Positions 37,323 to 46,596 of a stretch of DNA of 64,000 nt are shown here, piece after piece. Each line of letters starts with the position of its first letter. The stretch's first letter is position 1. Location: NCBI GenBank assembly GCA_021792095.1, contig JAJYVH010000001.1, positions 1-64,000 on the forward strand, given 5' to 3'. The notes under the pieces were generated by a model. That model did not search any database and was not told the origin of the DNA. It saw only the letters and a program-made list of their open reading frames with translations. Origin of the DNA: Microcaldota archaeon. Lineage in GTDB: Archaea; Micrarchaeota; Micrarchaeia; Micrarchaeales; CABMGC01. The translations under genes and the position numbers were made by a program.

Positions 37323-38252
37323 GTGCCCGGCATACGCCCCCTCTCTGCCGAAGAGATCGCGCTGATAGCTAGCGAGCTTAGGGACGGGCTGCTGGACGCC
37401 TACTTCAAGAGCTTCTACGAGCTGGGCGGCGGCAGCTTCCTGATGACATTCTCCAGGGAGCGCAAGGAGCGCGCTGTCTTCGTGAGCCTGGGCAGGAGCG
37501 TGCACCTGACCGAGTTCAGGGAGGAGAAGAAGGAGCCCACGCGCTTCACCGCAGGCGTGAGGAAGGCGCTCGACGCGTGCAGGCTGACAGGAATCGAGCG
37601 GCACGGAACCGATAGGATACTCGTCATGGAGTTCGGGGGCAGGAGGAACGTCAGCGTAGTGCTCGAGATGTTCGGCAAGGGAAACATGGTGCTCGTCGAC
37701 GACAAGGGCCTGGTCGAGCTGGCGTACAGGAGCGTGAGCTTCAGCGACAGGAGCGTCAGGAAAGGCATGCTCTACTCGTTCCCGGCGCAGAGGGGCAGGG
37801 CAGGGGCCGGCGCCGGAGGCGCGCCGGAGCACCCGGAGCCGGTGCTCTACGTCAAGGACGGCAAGCCCCTGGGCTTCGGGATAGGGCCAGTGCAGGAGTA
37901 CGAGCGCGAGGACGGAACAAGCAAGAGAAGGTTCGGGAGCCTGAGCGGGCTGCTCGACAGCCTGTACCTTGAGGAGCGAAGCAGCGGCCGGGACGAGGGC
38001 AAGGCCAGGCAGGCGGAGGAGCTGGGCAAGAGCCTAGAGAAGCTCAGGGCGCAGATGAAGGAGAACGAGGCCGATGCCAGGGAGTGCAGGGAGGCGGCCA
38101 ACGCCATCTTCGGGCGCATGCACGAGCTCAACCAGCTGCTGGCGCAGGCCAGGAAGCTGAAGCCGAAGGAGGCGGGCGAGCTCGGAAGCGAGTCGGGCAT
38201 AAGGGTAAAAAAGGTGGACGCGAAGAAGAAGAGCATAACGGTGGAGCTGTGA
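37323..38252 (+). CDS. NFACT-N domain plus coiled coil, lacking NFACT-R (RqcH/NEMF-like)
   Basis: LRDGLLDAYFKSFYELGGGSFLMTFSR...FTAGVRKALDACRLTGIERHGTDRI, then coiled coil; ends KKVDAKKKSITVEL; GTG start. Confidence 0.8.
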   Translation: MPGIRPLSAEEIALIASELRDGLLDAYFKSFYELGGGSFLMTFSRERKERAVFVSLGRSVHLTEFREEKKEPTRFTAGVRKALDACRLTGIERHGTDRILVMEFGGRRNVSVVLEMFGKGNMVLVDDKGLVELAYRSVSFSDRSVRKGMLYSFPAQRGRAGAGAGGAPEHPEPVLYVKDGKPLGFGIGPVQEYEREDGTSKRRFGSLSGLLDSLYLEERSSGRDEGKARQAEELGKSLEKLRAQMKENEADARECREAANAIFGRMHELNQLLAQARKLKPKEAGELGSESGIRVKKVDAKKKSITVEL

Positions 38253-38256
38253 TAGC

Positions 38257-39150
38257 GTGATGGTCAAGGTAATAATGCTGGGCACGTCGGGTTCGGCGCC
38301 GACCAAGGACAGGCGCATGCCCAGCGTGGCCGTGATCTACGACGGCGACGTGCTCCTCTTCGACTGCGGCGAGGGCACGCAGTTCCAGATGCTGGAGTAC
38401 GGCATCAACCCTGTCAAGGTCAGGGCGATCTTCGTGAGCCACAGGCACGGCGACCACACGATAGGCATAGCAGGCCTGATACGCACCATGGCGCTGCAGA
38501 ACAGGAAGGATGCGCTGCGCATCTTCGTGCCGATGGGCGAGGAGGCCGCGGTGCGCAGCCTGATAGTCTTCGACAGGGCGATGATAAACTACCCGATAGA
38601 GATAAAAGGGATAAGGGCGGGCAAGGCCTACGAGGGCAGGGGCTATTCGGTGAGCGCGTTCAGGGTGGAGCACACCGTGCCTACGTACGGCTACGTCTTC
38701 AAGGAGGACGACAGGCTCAGGTTCAGGAAGGAGCTGGCGCACAGGCTGGGCATAAGGGGCACGATGTTCGCGGAGCTGCAGGGCAAGGGCAGCGTCGTGG
38801 TCAAGGGGAAGCGGGTGACGCTGAAGCAGGTCTCATGGGTGCAGCAGGGCAAGAAGATAGTCTACGCCACAGACACGCGGCCAGTGCGGGAGACGCTCGA
38901 GGCGGCGAAGGGCGCCGACCTGCTGATACACGAGTCCTCGTACGTGACGTCGGAGCAGAAGCTCGCGGCGATGAGGAAGCACTCCACAGCGGGCGAGGCG
39001 GCGCTGCTCGCCAGGCGCGCCAAGGTTAAGATGCTAGTGCTCACGCACCTGAGCGCCAGGCACAGGAGCGACGTGCAGATGCTGAGCGACGCGAGGAAGG
39101 TCTTCGGCAACACTGTGGTGGCGAGGGACGGCTACAGCCTCGTTATTTAG
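38257..39150 (+). CDS. rnz: Ribonuclease Z
   Basis: MLGTSGSAPTKDRRMPSVAV; DCGEGTQFQM; FVSHRHGDHTIGIAGLI; LTHLSARH. Confidence 0.92.
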   Translation: MMVKVIMLGTSGSAPTKDRRMPSVAVIYDGDVLLFDCGEGTQFQMLEYGINPVKVRAIFVSHRHGDHTIGIAGLIRTMALQNRKDALRIFVPMGEEAAVRSLIVFDRAMINYPIEIKGIRAGKAYEGRGYSVSAFRVEHTVPTYGYVFKEDDRLRFRKELAHRLGIRGTMFAELQGKGSVVVKGKRVTLKQVSWVQQGKKIVYATDTRPVRETLEAAKGADLLIHESSYVTSEQKLAAMRKHSTAGEAALLARRAKVKMLVLTHLSARHRSDVQMLSDARKVFGNTVVARDGYSLVI

Positions 39151-39288
39151 TCCTAGACCAAGGCGCACTGAATGCGATACTGAAACAGGCAAACCTTACA
39201 AAGGAGGACGTAATCAGATACACGTGAGCGATGGATAGCGAGGCTGCGCCGTCTGATTATTTAATCTTGGCAGATGAAAGAGACCTGT

Positions 39289-39359
39289 GGAGGCATCGTC
39301 TAGTGGCAGGATGGCAGATTGACATTCTGCAGGCAGGAGTCCGATTCTCCTTGCCTCCA
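39289..39359 (+). tRNA. tRNA-Val (GAC)
   Basis: GGAGGCA/TGCCTCC acceptor; GCAGA-TTGACAT-TCTGC anticodon arm; discriminator A. Confidence 0.93.
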
Positions 39360-39432
39360 TATTTTTTCCTAAGCGAATCGTTATAAAGGGCCAGCAGGAG
39401 AGTAACGTAATGTTCGGAGGTCAGGTGAAAGT

Positions 39433-39882
39433 ATGAGCGATGCCCCAACTAGGACAAGGGAGCAGGACCCGCTTGAAGCGGCAAAGGATTACATAACGAT
39501 GGACTTCTTCGGAGACAAGAGAGACATAGATCCCGGGTTCAAAGACTTCACAAGCCCCAGGAGGGAGCTTTGGTTCTCGGTCCTCGCTGGCAGGAAAGAG
39601 CATTCCGGCGATTTCCTTGTGGCCGGGGACCTCAGGTTTATGGAGGCTCTCGCTTTCTTCCAGGACGACGCCCCCTGGACTCTGGACAAGATCGGGAACG
39701 CAAGAGCCACGCTCAAGCACATAGACGATGATTATGTGAAGGGATTCAGGAGCTTTGCAAACGGCAAGGACACAACCACTGACGGGCTCATCAATATGTC
39801 CGCCAGGATCGCGCAGAGGAACGTATACGCGGACACAATGAGGATGAGGATCGAGCTGGAGTCAAAGAGGCAGGGCACATAA
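39433..39882 (+). CDS. Hypothetical helical protein
   Basis: ORF downstream of the tRNA with its own promoter-like region. Confidence 0.6.
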   Translation: MSDAPTRTREQDPLEAAKDYITMDFFGDKRDIDPGFKDFTSPRRELWFSVLAGRKEHSGDFLVAGDLRFMEALAFFQDDAPWTLDKIGNARATLKHIDDDYVKGFRSFANGKDTTTDGLINMSARIAQRNVYADTMRMRIELESKRQGT

Positions 39883-39911
39883 CCTGCGCGCGCCGATACA
39901 AACGTGAAAAT

Positions 39912-40439
39912 ATGAACGACTCGACAAGAAACAACAATGCGGGGCGCATTGCGCTCAACAGCCACACTGTTAAGCACATCGGCAGCCTGAAGAGAGACTT
40001 GGAAGAGACATTCTTCGGCAGGGAAGGCAGCATCGGTGACAACCGCAGCTACCAAGCGCTGAACGAAAAGGCAAGAGAGGAGGAGGCTGGCGGTTCGAGG
40101 CTCAAGGCCGCAGACATGGAGTTTTACGGCATACTCGACATAGCGGACCTGTACAAGAAGGATGCCGCTGCCGCCCTTATGGAGATAAAAAGCCTCAACC
40201 TGGCCAGGAGATGCCGCCTCAATTACAGCGTAGCGAAGGAAGCTCTTGAGAACAGGGAGAGCAACGATGCCAGGTACACGCTGACCTTGGTGCACATCGA
40301 CGCAGAGCTCCCCAGCAGCATACTTGAAAGGGAGGACGCTTCGAGTTTCCTGGTGGAAAAGGCAGGGGAGCGCACCAGGCAGCTGGACGACCTGATACAC
40401 GAGATGCAGCTTACGCTGCCGGACAGAAGAGCATTCTGA
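39912..40439 (+). CDS. Hypothetical helical protein
   Basis: 175-aa ORF in tandem with the previous gene. Confidence 0.6.
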   Translation: MNDSTRNNNAGRIALNSHTVKHIGSLKRDLEETFFGREGSIGDNRSYQALNEKAREEEAGGSRLKAADMEFYGILDIADLYKKDAAAALMEIKSLNLARRCRLNYSVAKEALENRESNDARYTLTLVHIDAELPSSILEREDASSFLVEKAGERTRQLDDLIHEMQLTLPDRRAF

Positions 40440-40449
40440 AAGGGCGCGA

Positions 40450-41121
40450 TCAGCCCTGCGCTAGTTTCTTGCCTTTCCTGAGCAGCCTCACGAACCCCTG
40501 ATACGTGAGCGTGCCAGTGTTCGTGTTCCTCGGCGAGACGTGATAGGAGGCAAGCACAGTGTACCTGCCCGCATCGTACAGCCTGTTGTGCTCGAAGACA
40601 CGCATGCCGCTCGCGTCAATGCCCATCTGCCCGAGCGCGGAGCCCAGCCACTTGAACGCGAAGGCGCCGAGCGGCACTATGACCCTCACCTTCTTCAGCA
40701 TTTCCAACTCCCGCCCGAAGAAAGAGGTAACGCACCTCTGCGCCTCTATACGCTCCGGCCTATCGCCGGGAGGCGCGCACTTCACAACAGCGGTGACGTA
40801 AACGCCTTTAAGCTCCAGGCCATCGTCAGCGCTTACTGATTCCGGCTTGTTGGACATGCCTGCGTCGTGAATCGCCCTGAAGAGGAAGTTGCCCGACGCG
40901 TCTCCGGTGAATATCCTGCCGGTCCTGTTGCCCCCGTGCGCCGACGGAGCCAAGCCGACAATCAGCAGCCTGGCATTCGCGTCGCCGAAGCCCGGCACAG
41001 GCCTGTGCCAGTAATGCCAATCTGCAAAGCGCTTAGCCTGCTTGACGCCCTCCCTGTACCTAACGAGTCTCGGGCAGAGCCTGCAGGCGGCTATGCTGTC
41101 GTGCAGGAGCGAATCGTGCAT
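40450..41121 (-). CDS. Uracil-DNA glycosylase, family 5-like (UdgB)
   Basis: LCPRLV...; LIVGLAPSAHGGNRTGRIFTGDASG; SYHVSPRNTNTGTLT. Confidence 0.9.
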   Translation of the reverse strand: MHDSLLHDSIAACRLCPRLVRYREGVKQAKRFADWHYWHRPVPGFGDANARLLIVGLAPSAHGGNRTGRIFTGDASGNFLFRAIHDAGMSNKPESVSADDGLELKGVYVTAVVKCAPPGDRPERIEAQRCVTSFFGRELEMLKKVRVIVPLGAFAFKWLGSALGQMGIDASGMRVFEHNRLYDAGRYTVLASYHVSPRNTNTGTLTYQGFVRLLRKGKKLAQG

Positions 41122-41261
41122 GCTGCTATTCTGCAGACAAAGCTAGATATTGCTTGTCTCGCGCACCTGCGTTTTCTTTGCCAAACACCCGAGCCAACGA
41201 ATGCGATCCATTAAGCCAATGCTTTTATACTACGAACCGGAACTAGGAACTGCGTGATAAG

Positions 41262-41597
41262 ATGCCCACCGCTAACGTATATTACAGGGATGAAAAGGAC
41301 CACGAAACGTTGAAGCCACTACTGCGCGATCTGAAAGCCTGCCTGGCCGATAAGCTGACTTGCGGGGAACTCAAGCTAGGCGAAAAAGACATGAGCGTCA
41401 GGTTCTTGCCTGTCGACGGGGACGGAATGCTTGGCAACGTGGAGATAGAGATTACGGCGCATGAATTTCCTGAAAGAGTCAAAAATCAAGACAAAATATG
41501 CTACGAAACTAAAAACTATGTTGAAGGCAAGGCCCCATCCGTAGGCGAAGTAAGAGTGTGGCTTAAGTTGGTCCAGTTGGGGCACGACACAGTATAA
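41262..41597 (+). CDS. Hypothetical protein (111 aa)
   Basis: Complete ORF with upstream TATA-like sequence. Confidence 0.55.
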   Translation: MPTANVYYRDEKDHETLKPLLRDLKACLADKLTCGELKLGEKDMSVRFLPVDGDGMLGNVEIEITAHEFPERVKNQDKICYETKNYVEGKAPSVGEVRVWLKLVQLGHDTV

Positions 41598-41615
41598 TCG
41601 CACGCCAAGCAGAAG

Positions 41616-42323
41616 CTAGATGTTGTTTAGCCTTACCCTGATCTCCTCGGTGCTCAGCTTTGTCGTCAGCAGCGGTATCTTCTCTATCTGCGCTATTTTT
41701 ATCGCGAGCTTGTCTACCTGGTCCAGGTTCTGTATCACTACCAACTTCGGCTTTATGGGCGCGACCCTTATGACAACCATCGGGCTCCTGCCGGTGCTCA
41801 CCTGGTCGAAGACGAAGGCGCGCTCGGTCGTGGTCCCGAAGAGCTTTGGGTACTCGCTCGGGCTTATCTCGAGTATGACCTTGAGGCTGTCGAGCAGCGT
41901 GTATCCGAAGAGCTTGATCGTGTCGAGCAGGCCGGGATTGGCCGCTATCTTTGCGTCTATTATCCTTGCGAAGTCGACGCCGCTTATGGGCGTCGAGAAG
42001 TCCCTTATCGAGTAGAAGCTGCCCTGCTCCTCCTTAGTGGCGGTGAACTTCTGAAGGTTCCTTATGACCTCGCTGCCGCGCTGCTCGTCCAGGGTTATCA
42101 GCGCCTTCACGAAGCGCTTTATTATGCCCACGCCTGGGCTCGCGCGCCTGTTGCCCTCGTAGTCGCTTATCGTGCTGGCTGATATCTTGAGGTACTTGGC
42201 CAACTCTATCTGCGATACTCCGAAGAGCTCGCGCCACTTCTTCATGACGCTGCCCGCGGTCTCTGCCATTGCGATCTCGCCGGCTATCCTCTCCTCTAGG
42301 CTGTCCATGCCCCAATTCGGCAA
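41616..42323 (-). CDS. Archaeal XRE-type HTH transcriptional regulator
   Basis: KKWRELFGVSQIELAKYLKISASTISDYEGNRRASPGVGIIKRFVKAL. Confidence 0.85.
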   Translation of the reverse strand: MPNWGMDSLEERIAGEIAMAETAGSVMKKWRELFGVSQIELAKYLKISASTISDYEGNRRASPGVGIIKRFVKALITLDEQRGSEVIRNLQKFTATKEEQGSFYSIRDFSTPISGVDFARIIDAKIAANPGLLDTIKLFGYTLLDSLKVILEISPSEYPKLFGTTTERAFVFDQVSTGRSPMVVIRVAPIKPKLVVIQNLDQVDKLAIKIAQIEKIPLLTTKLSTEEIRVRLNNI

Positions 42324-42460
42324 TGCAGGTTTAATAAGCCATATGTCTAAGTGCGCATCGTCACTCTGTCAGGTAAGGCCAATGGAAACGGCTCCAAGCA
42401 CCGAATAGCAACATTTTTAAAGTTTCGATACTAGGTAGAGGCAGAAACCAGGTAGGAAGA

Positions 42461-42631
42461 ATGATAGTAAACGTGAACAAAAGCGCTGTGGTGCTAGTGG
42501 CCACCGACCACAGTGGTGGCGGCGGCGGCGGATGCCCCACCCTCAAGGCTGCAGACAGCAGCGCAAGGATAAGGGATGACTACTATGGCCGTGTCGCCAT
42601 AGGGAAGGGGCTGCTGAAGAAGGTATTCTAG
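42461..42631 (+). CDS. Small Gly6-Cys protein (56 aa), unknown function
   Basis: MIVNVNKSAVVLVATDHSGGGGGGCPTLKAADSSARIRDDYYGRVAIGKGLLKKVF; upstream AT-rich promoter-like ATTTTTAAAGTTT. Confidence 0.5.
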   Translation: MIVNVNKSAVVLVATDHSGGGGGGCPTLKAADSSARIRDDYYGRVAIGKGLLKKVF

Positions 42632-42653
42632 GCCCACAACGGCAGCGCTTCGT

Positions 42654-43694
42654 CTATGCCGTACTGCCATCCTCTACTCCCAGTTTTACCGACTCTTTCC
42701 TGAAGAATTCGTAATCGTCCAAGTGGAAAGGCCATTTCCCTACCAGCACTCCGGTCAGCACGCTCCTTTCTATTTTGGGCGACTCTTCGCTAAATAGGGA
42801 CTTGTGCAGGTCAGGCCCGTTGGTCGAAAGGCGTTCCCCGTTTTCGAAGGTGCAAATATGCACAGTATCGTATGCGCCCACGTTATCACATATCAATGAA
42901 TAATCTGAGGTAGATGCGTGAAGGTCTTCCTTGACAAGGGTATCCCACAAGACAGCCAGCTTTTTCTTATGGTTTTCATTTGGCAAAAAGTTTATCGCAA
43001 AAGCCAAGAATATCCTTTTCGACGGTTCCTGCGTTAGGCACGTGAACTTCCTTATTACCTGCTCCCGCTTCAGCTTCTGGATCGCGTAGATGGCCTTCAT
43101 CTGCGTAGTCTTGGACTTCAGCACCAGCTCCTTAAGCTTCGCCCTGGAATCGTCGTTCAGCCCTTTCAGTATCTTCTTCTCCGAAGGCGAAAGCCTCTCG
43201 CTGATCTCTATAAGCGGGTTCCTTATCGGGAAGAACCCCATAATAGACGCTTCCACTATGGAAATTCTCAGTATAGGCCTATATTTCCTTAGCTCGACCC
43301 TCAGGTTCCACTGCCACATTATCAGGTCCTGGGGGGTAAGCCCCACGACGTACAGGAATATGTCGAAGTCGCCTTCGCCGAGGTATGCGTCCTGGACGAA
43401 CGTGTCCTTCTCAAACCTATGCTTCAAGTACTCGAAATCCGGCCTCTCTTCGAATTTTATCGTGACTATAACGCCGTCGGAAAATCCAAGCTTCCTTATG
43501 TCAAGGTCCAGAGTGTATGCGAGCTTGTACTTCTCTTCGAGCTGCGAGAGCGTGTGTGATATTGTGTGGTAGGAGATGTGCAGCTCCCTGCCCAGCTCCT
43601 TAAGGGAGCGCCTCGAGTCCTTGTACATCTCGGACAGCAGCCTGTACGGGAGCTCCTTCTCGACATACTCCTTGTTCTCCCGCGCTTTCCTCAT
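42654..43694 (-). CDS. Lrp/AsnC-like transcriptional regulator with two HTH-like segments
   Basis: LLSEMYKDSRRSLKELGRELHISYHTISHTLSQLEEK and KKILKGLNDDSRAKLKELVLKSKTTQMKAIYAIQKLKREQVI. Confidence 0.75.
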   Translation of the reverse strand: MRKARENKEYVEKELPYRLLSEMYKDSRRSLKELGRELHISYHTISHTLSQLEEKYKLAYTLDLDIRKLGFSDGVIVTIKFEERPDFEYLKHRFEKDTFVQDAYLGEGDFDIFLYVVGLTPQDLIMWQWNLRVELRKYRPILRISIVEASIMGFFPIRNPLIEISERLSPSEKKILKGLNDDSRAKLKELVLKSKTTQMKAIYAIQKLKREQVIRKFTCLTQEPSKRIFLAFAINFLPNENHKKKLAVLWDTLVKEDLHASTSDYSLICDNVGAYDTVHICTFENGERLSTNGPDLHKSLFSEESPKIERSVLTGVLVGKWPFHLDDYEFFRKESVKLGVEDGSTA

Positions 43695-43801
43695 TATAAT
43701 CCCATTATTATAAAATATACCACTAATATTGCAAACAGTCTCTAATTATATGCATCCTTATCCCAATAAGTATATATACTCTTACGGCCATATGTTGTAG
43801 C

Positions 43802-43945
43802 ATGGGGAAGGGCGTCGGGGCATTGTCCGGTGCGCTTAGCACCACTGTTTTACTTCTGTACCCCACCCACAACAGAACAGGCAACTGCCCGCCTTTCCCC
43901 ATTCCCACCCATGCGGTGGCGTTTTCCTTTCCGTTTGCTGATTGA
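43802..43945 (+). CDS. Possible leaderless small ORF (47 aa)
   Basis: ATG about 30 nt after AGTATATATAC; MGKGVGALSGALSTTVLLLYPTHNRTGNCPPFPIPTHAVAFSFPFAD. Confidence 0.3.
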   Translation: MGKGVGALSGALSTTVLLLYPTHNRTGNCPPFPIPTHAVAFSFPFAD

Positions 43946-43967
43946 TGCTAACTTAGGAGTGGAGCCT

Positions 43968-44249
43968 ATGGACGCGAACAAGAACAGGTACGGGAGCGGG
44001 GGCACGGGAGGCGAAAGATGCTTCCTGATGCTGGAGCCTGCAGGCATGCGCGATTCGGGCGCCATCGCGAGGCGCATAGCCAGGTGCGACGGCGTCAAGG
44101 AAGTGCACCTGACGAGCGGCAGGTACGGCTTTGTGGTGGCCGCCAATGCGAGCCAGGGCAACAGCATAGGCGAGATCAGCACATACGTCAAGAGGGTCTC
44201 GGGCGCCAAGTGTATGAACGTGGCGGTGAGCCACATGGTCTACAGGTGA
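43968..44249 (+). CDS. Stand-alone Lrp/AsnC effector-domain (RAM)-like protein
   Basis: CFLMLEPAGMRDSGAIARRIARCDGVKEVHLTSGRYGFVVAA. Confidence 0.65.
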   Translation: MDANKNRYGSGGTGGERCFLMLEPAGMRDSGAIARRIARCDGVKEVHLTSGRYGFVVAANASQGNSIGEISTYVKRVSGAKCMNVAVSHMVYR

Positions 44250-44253
44250 CCCT

Positions 44254-44391
44254 ATGCTCAGGGAACTGCTTTCCAGGAAGAAGGACGCAAAGGAGAAGGC
44301 AAGCGCGCCAGACGACGGCAGCAGGCCCGTCAAGTTCGTGCCCGACGGCTACAACTCGTGGCGCGTAGTGTGGGCGGACCAGGAACGATAG
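44254..44391 (+). CDS. Small protein (45 aa), unknown function
   Basis: MLRELLSRKKDAKEKASAPDDGSRPVKFVPDGYNSWRVVWADQER; immediately follows the RAM-like gene. Confidence 0.45.
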   Translation: MLRELLSRKKDAKEKASAPDDGSRPVKFVPDGYNSWRVVWADQER

Positions 44392-45038
44392 CGCCGCTGT
44401 CGCTGCTCCAGGTGCGAGCAGTCGTTGTAAAGCTTCAGGTTCCAGCCCCAGCCCTTCCTGTACTCGACCACGCTTATTGAGGCGTTGGACGTCAGCACAG
44501 ACCAGTGCAGGCGCCATTGCTGCTCCAAAGGCGCGTCGCTCCCGAGCAGCACATAGCCAAGGAGCAGGCGGATGGTACCGTCGTGCGTGACCGCAAGCAC
44601 CACATCGTGCCTGTCCTTCTTGGCCAGCGAGAAAAAGCGGCCGGCCCGCCTTATGCCTTCGTACATGTTCTCCTCGTCCTCGTAATGCCAGGTCCTGCTG
44701 AGCCTGTGCCTCGCTATCTGCACCCTTATCCTCTCCTCCTCTGGCGTGCCTGTCGGCATGCCCTGGAATCTAGATGGCAGCCCCCTTGACTCGTTGAGAA
44801 GCGCCGTGAGCTTGAGCCTGAGCCCGAGGCGCTCGCCTATTATGCGTGCGGTCTGCGCCGCGCGCTCGTACTCGCTGCCGTATATCGCGCCCACGCCGAA
44901 CGCGAGGAGCCTCCTTGCCGCGAGCCTGGCCTGCGCCACCCCAAGCCTGGAGAGCGGCACTCCTGGCGAATGGTGAACGACTCCGCCCTCGGCCTGCACC
45001 TTGCTCTGCCCGTGCCTCACGAGTACAAGCCGCTGCAT
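44349..45038 (-). CDS. Histidine phosphatase (phosphoglycerate mutase-like)
   Basis: MQRLVLVRHGQSK; SRLGVAQARLAARRL; YGSEYERAAQTARII; LAVTHDGTIRLLL. Confidence 0.88.
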   Translation of the reverse strand: MQRLVLVRHGQSKVQAEGGVVHHSPGVPLSRLGVAQARLAARRLLAFGVGAIYGSEYERAAQTARIIGERLGLRLKLTALLNESRGLPSRFQGMPTGTPEEERIRVQIARHRLSRTWHYEDEENMYEGIRRAGRFFSLAKKDRHDVVLAVTHDGTIRLLLGYVLLGSDAPLEQQWRLHWSVLTSNASISVVEYRKGWGWNLKLYNDCSHLEQRQRRYRSWSAHTTRHEL

Positions 45039-45048
45039 GGGATGCGCT

Positions 45049-45753
45049 TCAGGAGCCGGCGCCTCCGGCCCCCTTCTTCTCTATCTGGTCGTATGCGCGG
45101 GCCACCTCAGCATCGAGCCCGCCGCCCTGCGCCTGCTGCTTGGGCTTCGAGAACACAGAATAGACTATGATTGCTATGCCCAGCACGAATATTATGCCCA
45201 CGATCAGCATGCCGTCGCCTATCGAGCCGCTGGTCGACTGCAGCTGGGACACAGTTATCGGCTCTACCGATACAGCGGCAGTGACAATGGCGTTGCCCGG
45301 GTTGAACATATCAACATAATAGTAGCCCTGCGGCATCGGCGACACGTTTGCCTGGTAGTCGGGCGCATGCAGCTCCGCCGAGTAGTTGGCGTAGTAGGGG
45401 TACACGCCCTTCGTCGAGTTTGCGTAGAGCTCGAAGACGCCCCTGCCCTCGAGCGCCTTGGCCTCCTGCACCGCGCTCAGGTTGCTGGAGCTCGCGTTGC
45501 CTATCACCCTGAACGCGCTGGCGTTGACCAGGTAGAAAGCAAGCGGCCCGCTGGCGTTGTAGCCTGCAGTCACTATGCCCGTCTGGTTCAGGAACACGGG
45601 CACGTAGGCAGAGCTGCCCGCGGTTATCGCTACGCTCTTGGGCGTGACGTTGACCAGCTGCGAGGGCACGGCGAGCGCCGGAACCGCGAAGAAGAAAGCC
45701 GCGAGCGCGGCCACGACAAGGATTATTCCGGTGTAGAACAGCTTCTTTTTCAT
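45049..45753 (-). CDS. Secreted/membrane-anchored surface protein
   Basis: N-terminal signal/TM, Thr/Asn-rich ectodomain, C-terminal TM (GMLIVGIIFVLGIAIIVYSVF). Confidence 0.7.
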   Translation of the reverse strand: MKKKLFYTGIILVVAALAAFFFAVPALAVPSQLVNVTPKSVAITAGSSAYVPVFLNQTGIVTAGYNASGPLAFYLVNASAFRVIGNASSSNLSAVQEAKALEGRGVFELYANSTKGVYPYYANYSAELHAPDYQANVSPMPQGYYYVDMFNPGNAIVTAAVSVEPITVSQLQSTSGSIGDGMLIVGIIFVLGIAIIVYSVFSKPKQQAQGGGLDAEVARAYDQIEKKGAGGAGS

Positions 45754-45844
45754 TGAACCAAGTCCATTTGCGTCCTGTTTGCACTCTATTTGCCATGCTA
45801 GCCTTTTTTATTGTTTCCTAGGCTAAGCGTATTGCAGTGGTTTC

Positions 45845-46582
45845 TTGGACGGCGACTTTGTCAAGACTGGAATAGAGGGCCTGGACCAGATGCTCAACGG
45901 AGGCATACCCAGGGGCAACCAGGTGGTGCTCGCCGGAGGCCCTGGAGCGGGCAAGACGCTCCTCTCGTTCGAGTTCCTGTACAGGAACGCGAAAGCGGGC
46001 AACACGTCGCTGCTCTTCGCGCTCGAGGAGGAGCCGGAGCGGGTGCTCATGAACGCAAAGAAGGCTTTCACGTCGTTCACGGACATAGACGAGCTCGTGA
46101 AGTCCAAGAAGCTGATAATCGACGGCGAGGACCTGGTCGGCGTGCTGCGCAGCGGCGCCAGCTCGGACAGCTCGCAGTACGAGTTCGGCAAGATAGTCTC
46201 GGACATAGAGTCACTGGTGTCCTCAAGCAAGGCCAACGCCATAGTCATAGACTCGATATCGGTGCTCGACCTGCTGCTCAACGAGCCGCTCGCATACAGG
46301 CGCTCAATGCTCGCGCTCGCGAGCAACCTCAGGCGCCTCGGCATCACCTCGATACTAACCTCAGAGCTCCAGAACCCGGAGCGCAGCAAGCTCCAGTTCC
46401 AGACCGAGTTCTTCCTGTTCGACGGCATAATAGTGATGTACGGAAAGGGGGAGGAGGAGAAGAGGGAGCAGGCCATGGAGGTGATAAAGATGCGGGGCAC
46501 GAAGCACAGCTTCGTAACCACACCCTACGACATAACGCAGGACGGCATAAACGTCATCACTCCCGAGGACATGGCGCTGTAG
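45845..46582 (+). CDS. KaiC/RAD55-like RecA-superfamily ATPase
   Basis: TGIEGLDQMLNGGIPRGNQVVLAGGPGAGKTLLSFEFLYRNA; AIVIDSISVLDLLL; TTG start. Confidence 0.88.
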   Translation: MDGDFVKTGIEGLDQMLNGGIPRGNQVVLAGGPGAGKTLLSFEFLYRNAKAGNTSLLFALEEEPERVLMNAKKAFTSFTDIDELVKSKKLIIDGEDLVGVLRSGASSDSSQYEFGKIVSDIESLVSSSKANAIVIDSISVLDLLLNEPLAYRRSMLALASNLRRLGITSILTSELQNPERSKLQFQTEFFLFDGIIVMYGKGEEEKREQAMEVIKMRGTKHSFVTTPYDITQDGINVITPEDMAL

Positions 46583-46596
46583 GCACCCGTGGTTGG

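Noticed and set aside
36495-37832. 445-aa minus-strand ORF over GGGP synthase and NFACT
   Set aside because: Antisense to two clear genes; composition is typical of a shadow ORF.
39150-39230. Short peptide LVLDQGALNAILKQANLTKEDVIRYT after rnz
   Set aside because: No start codon of its own and too short; may be a gene remnant but not supportable.
45811-46596. 5' part of the 607-aa ORF 45811..47634
   Set aside because: Out of frame with the clear KaiC-like ATPase; only the part from ATG 46597 (TM plus Cys repeats) looks real.
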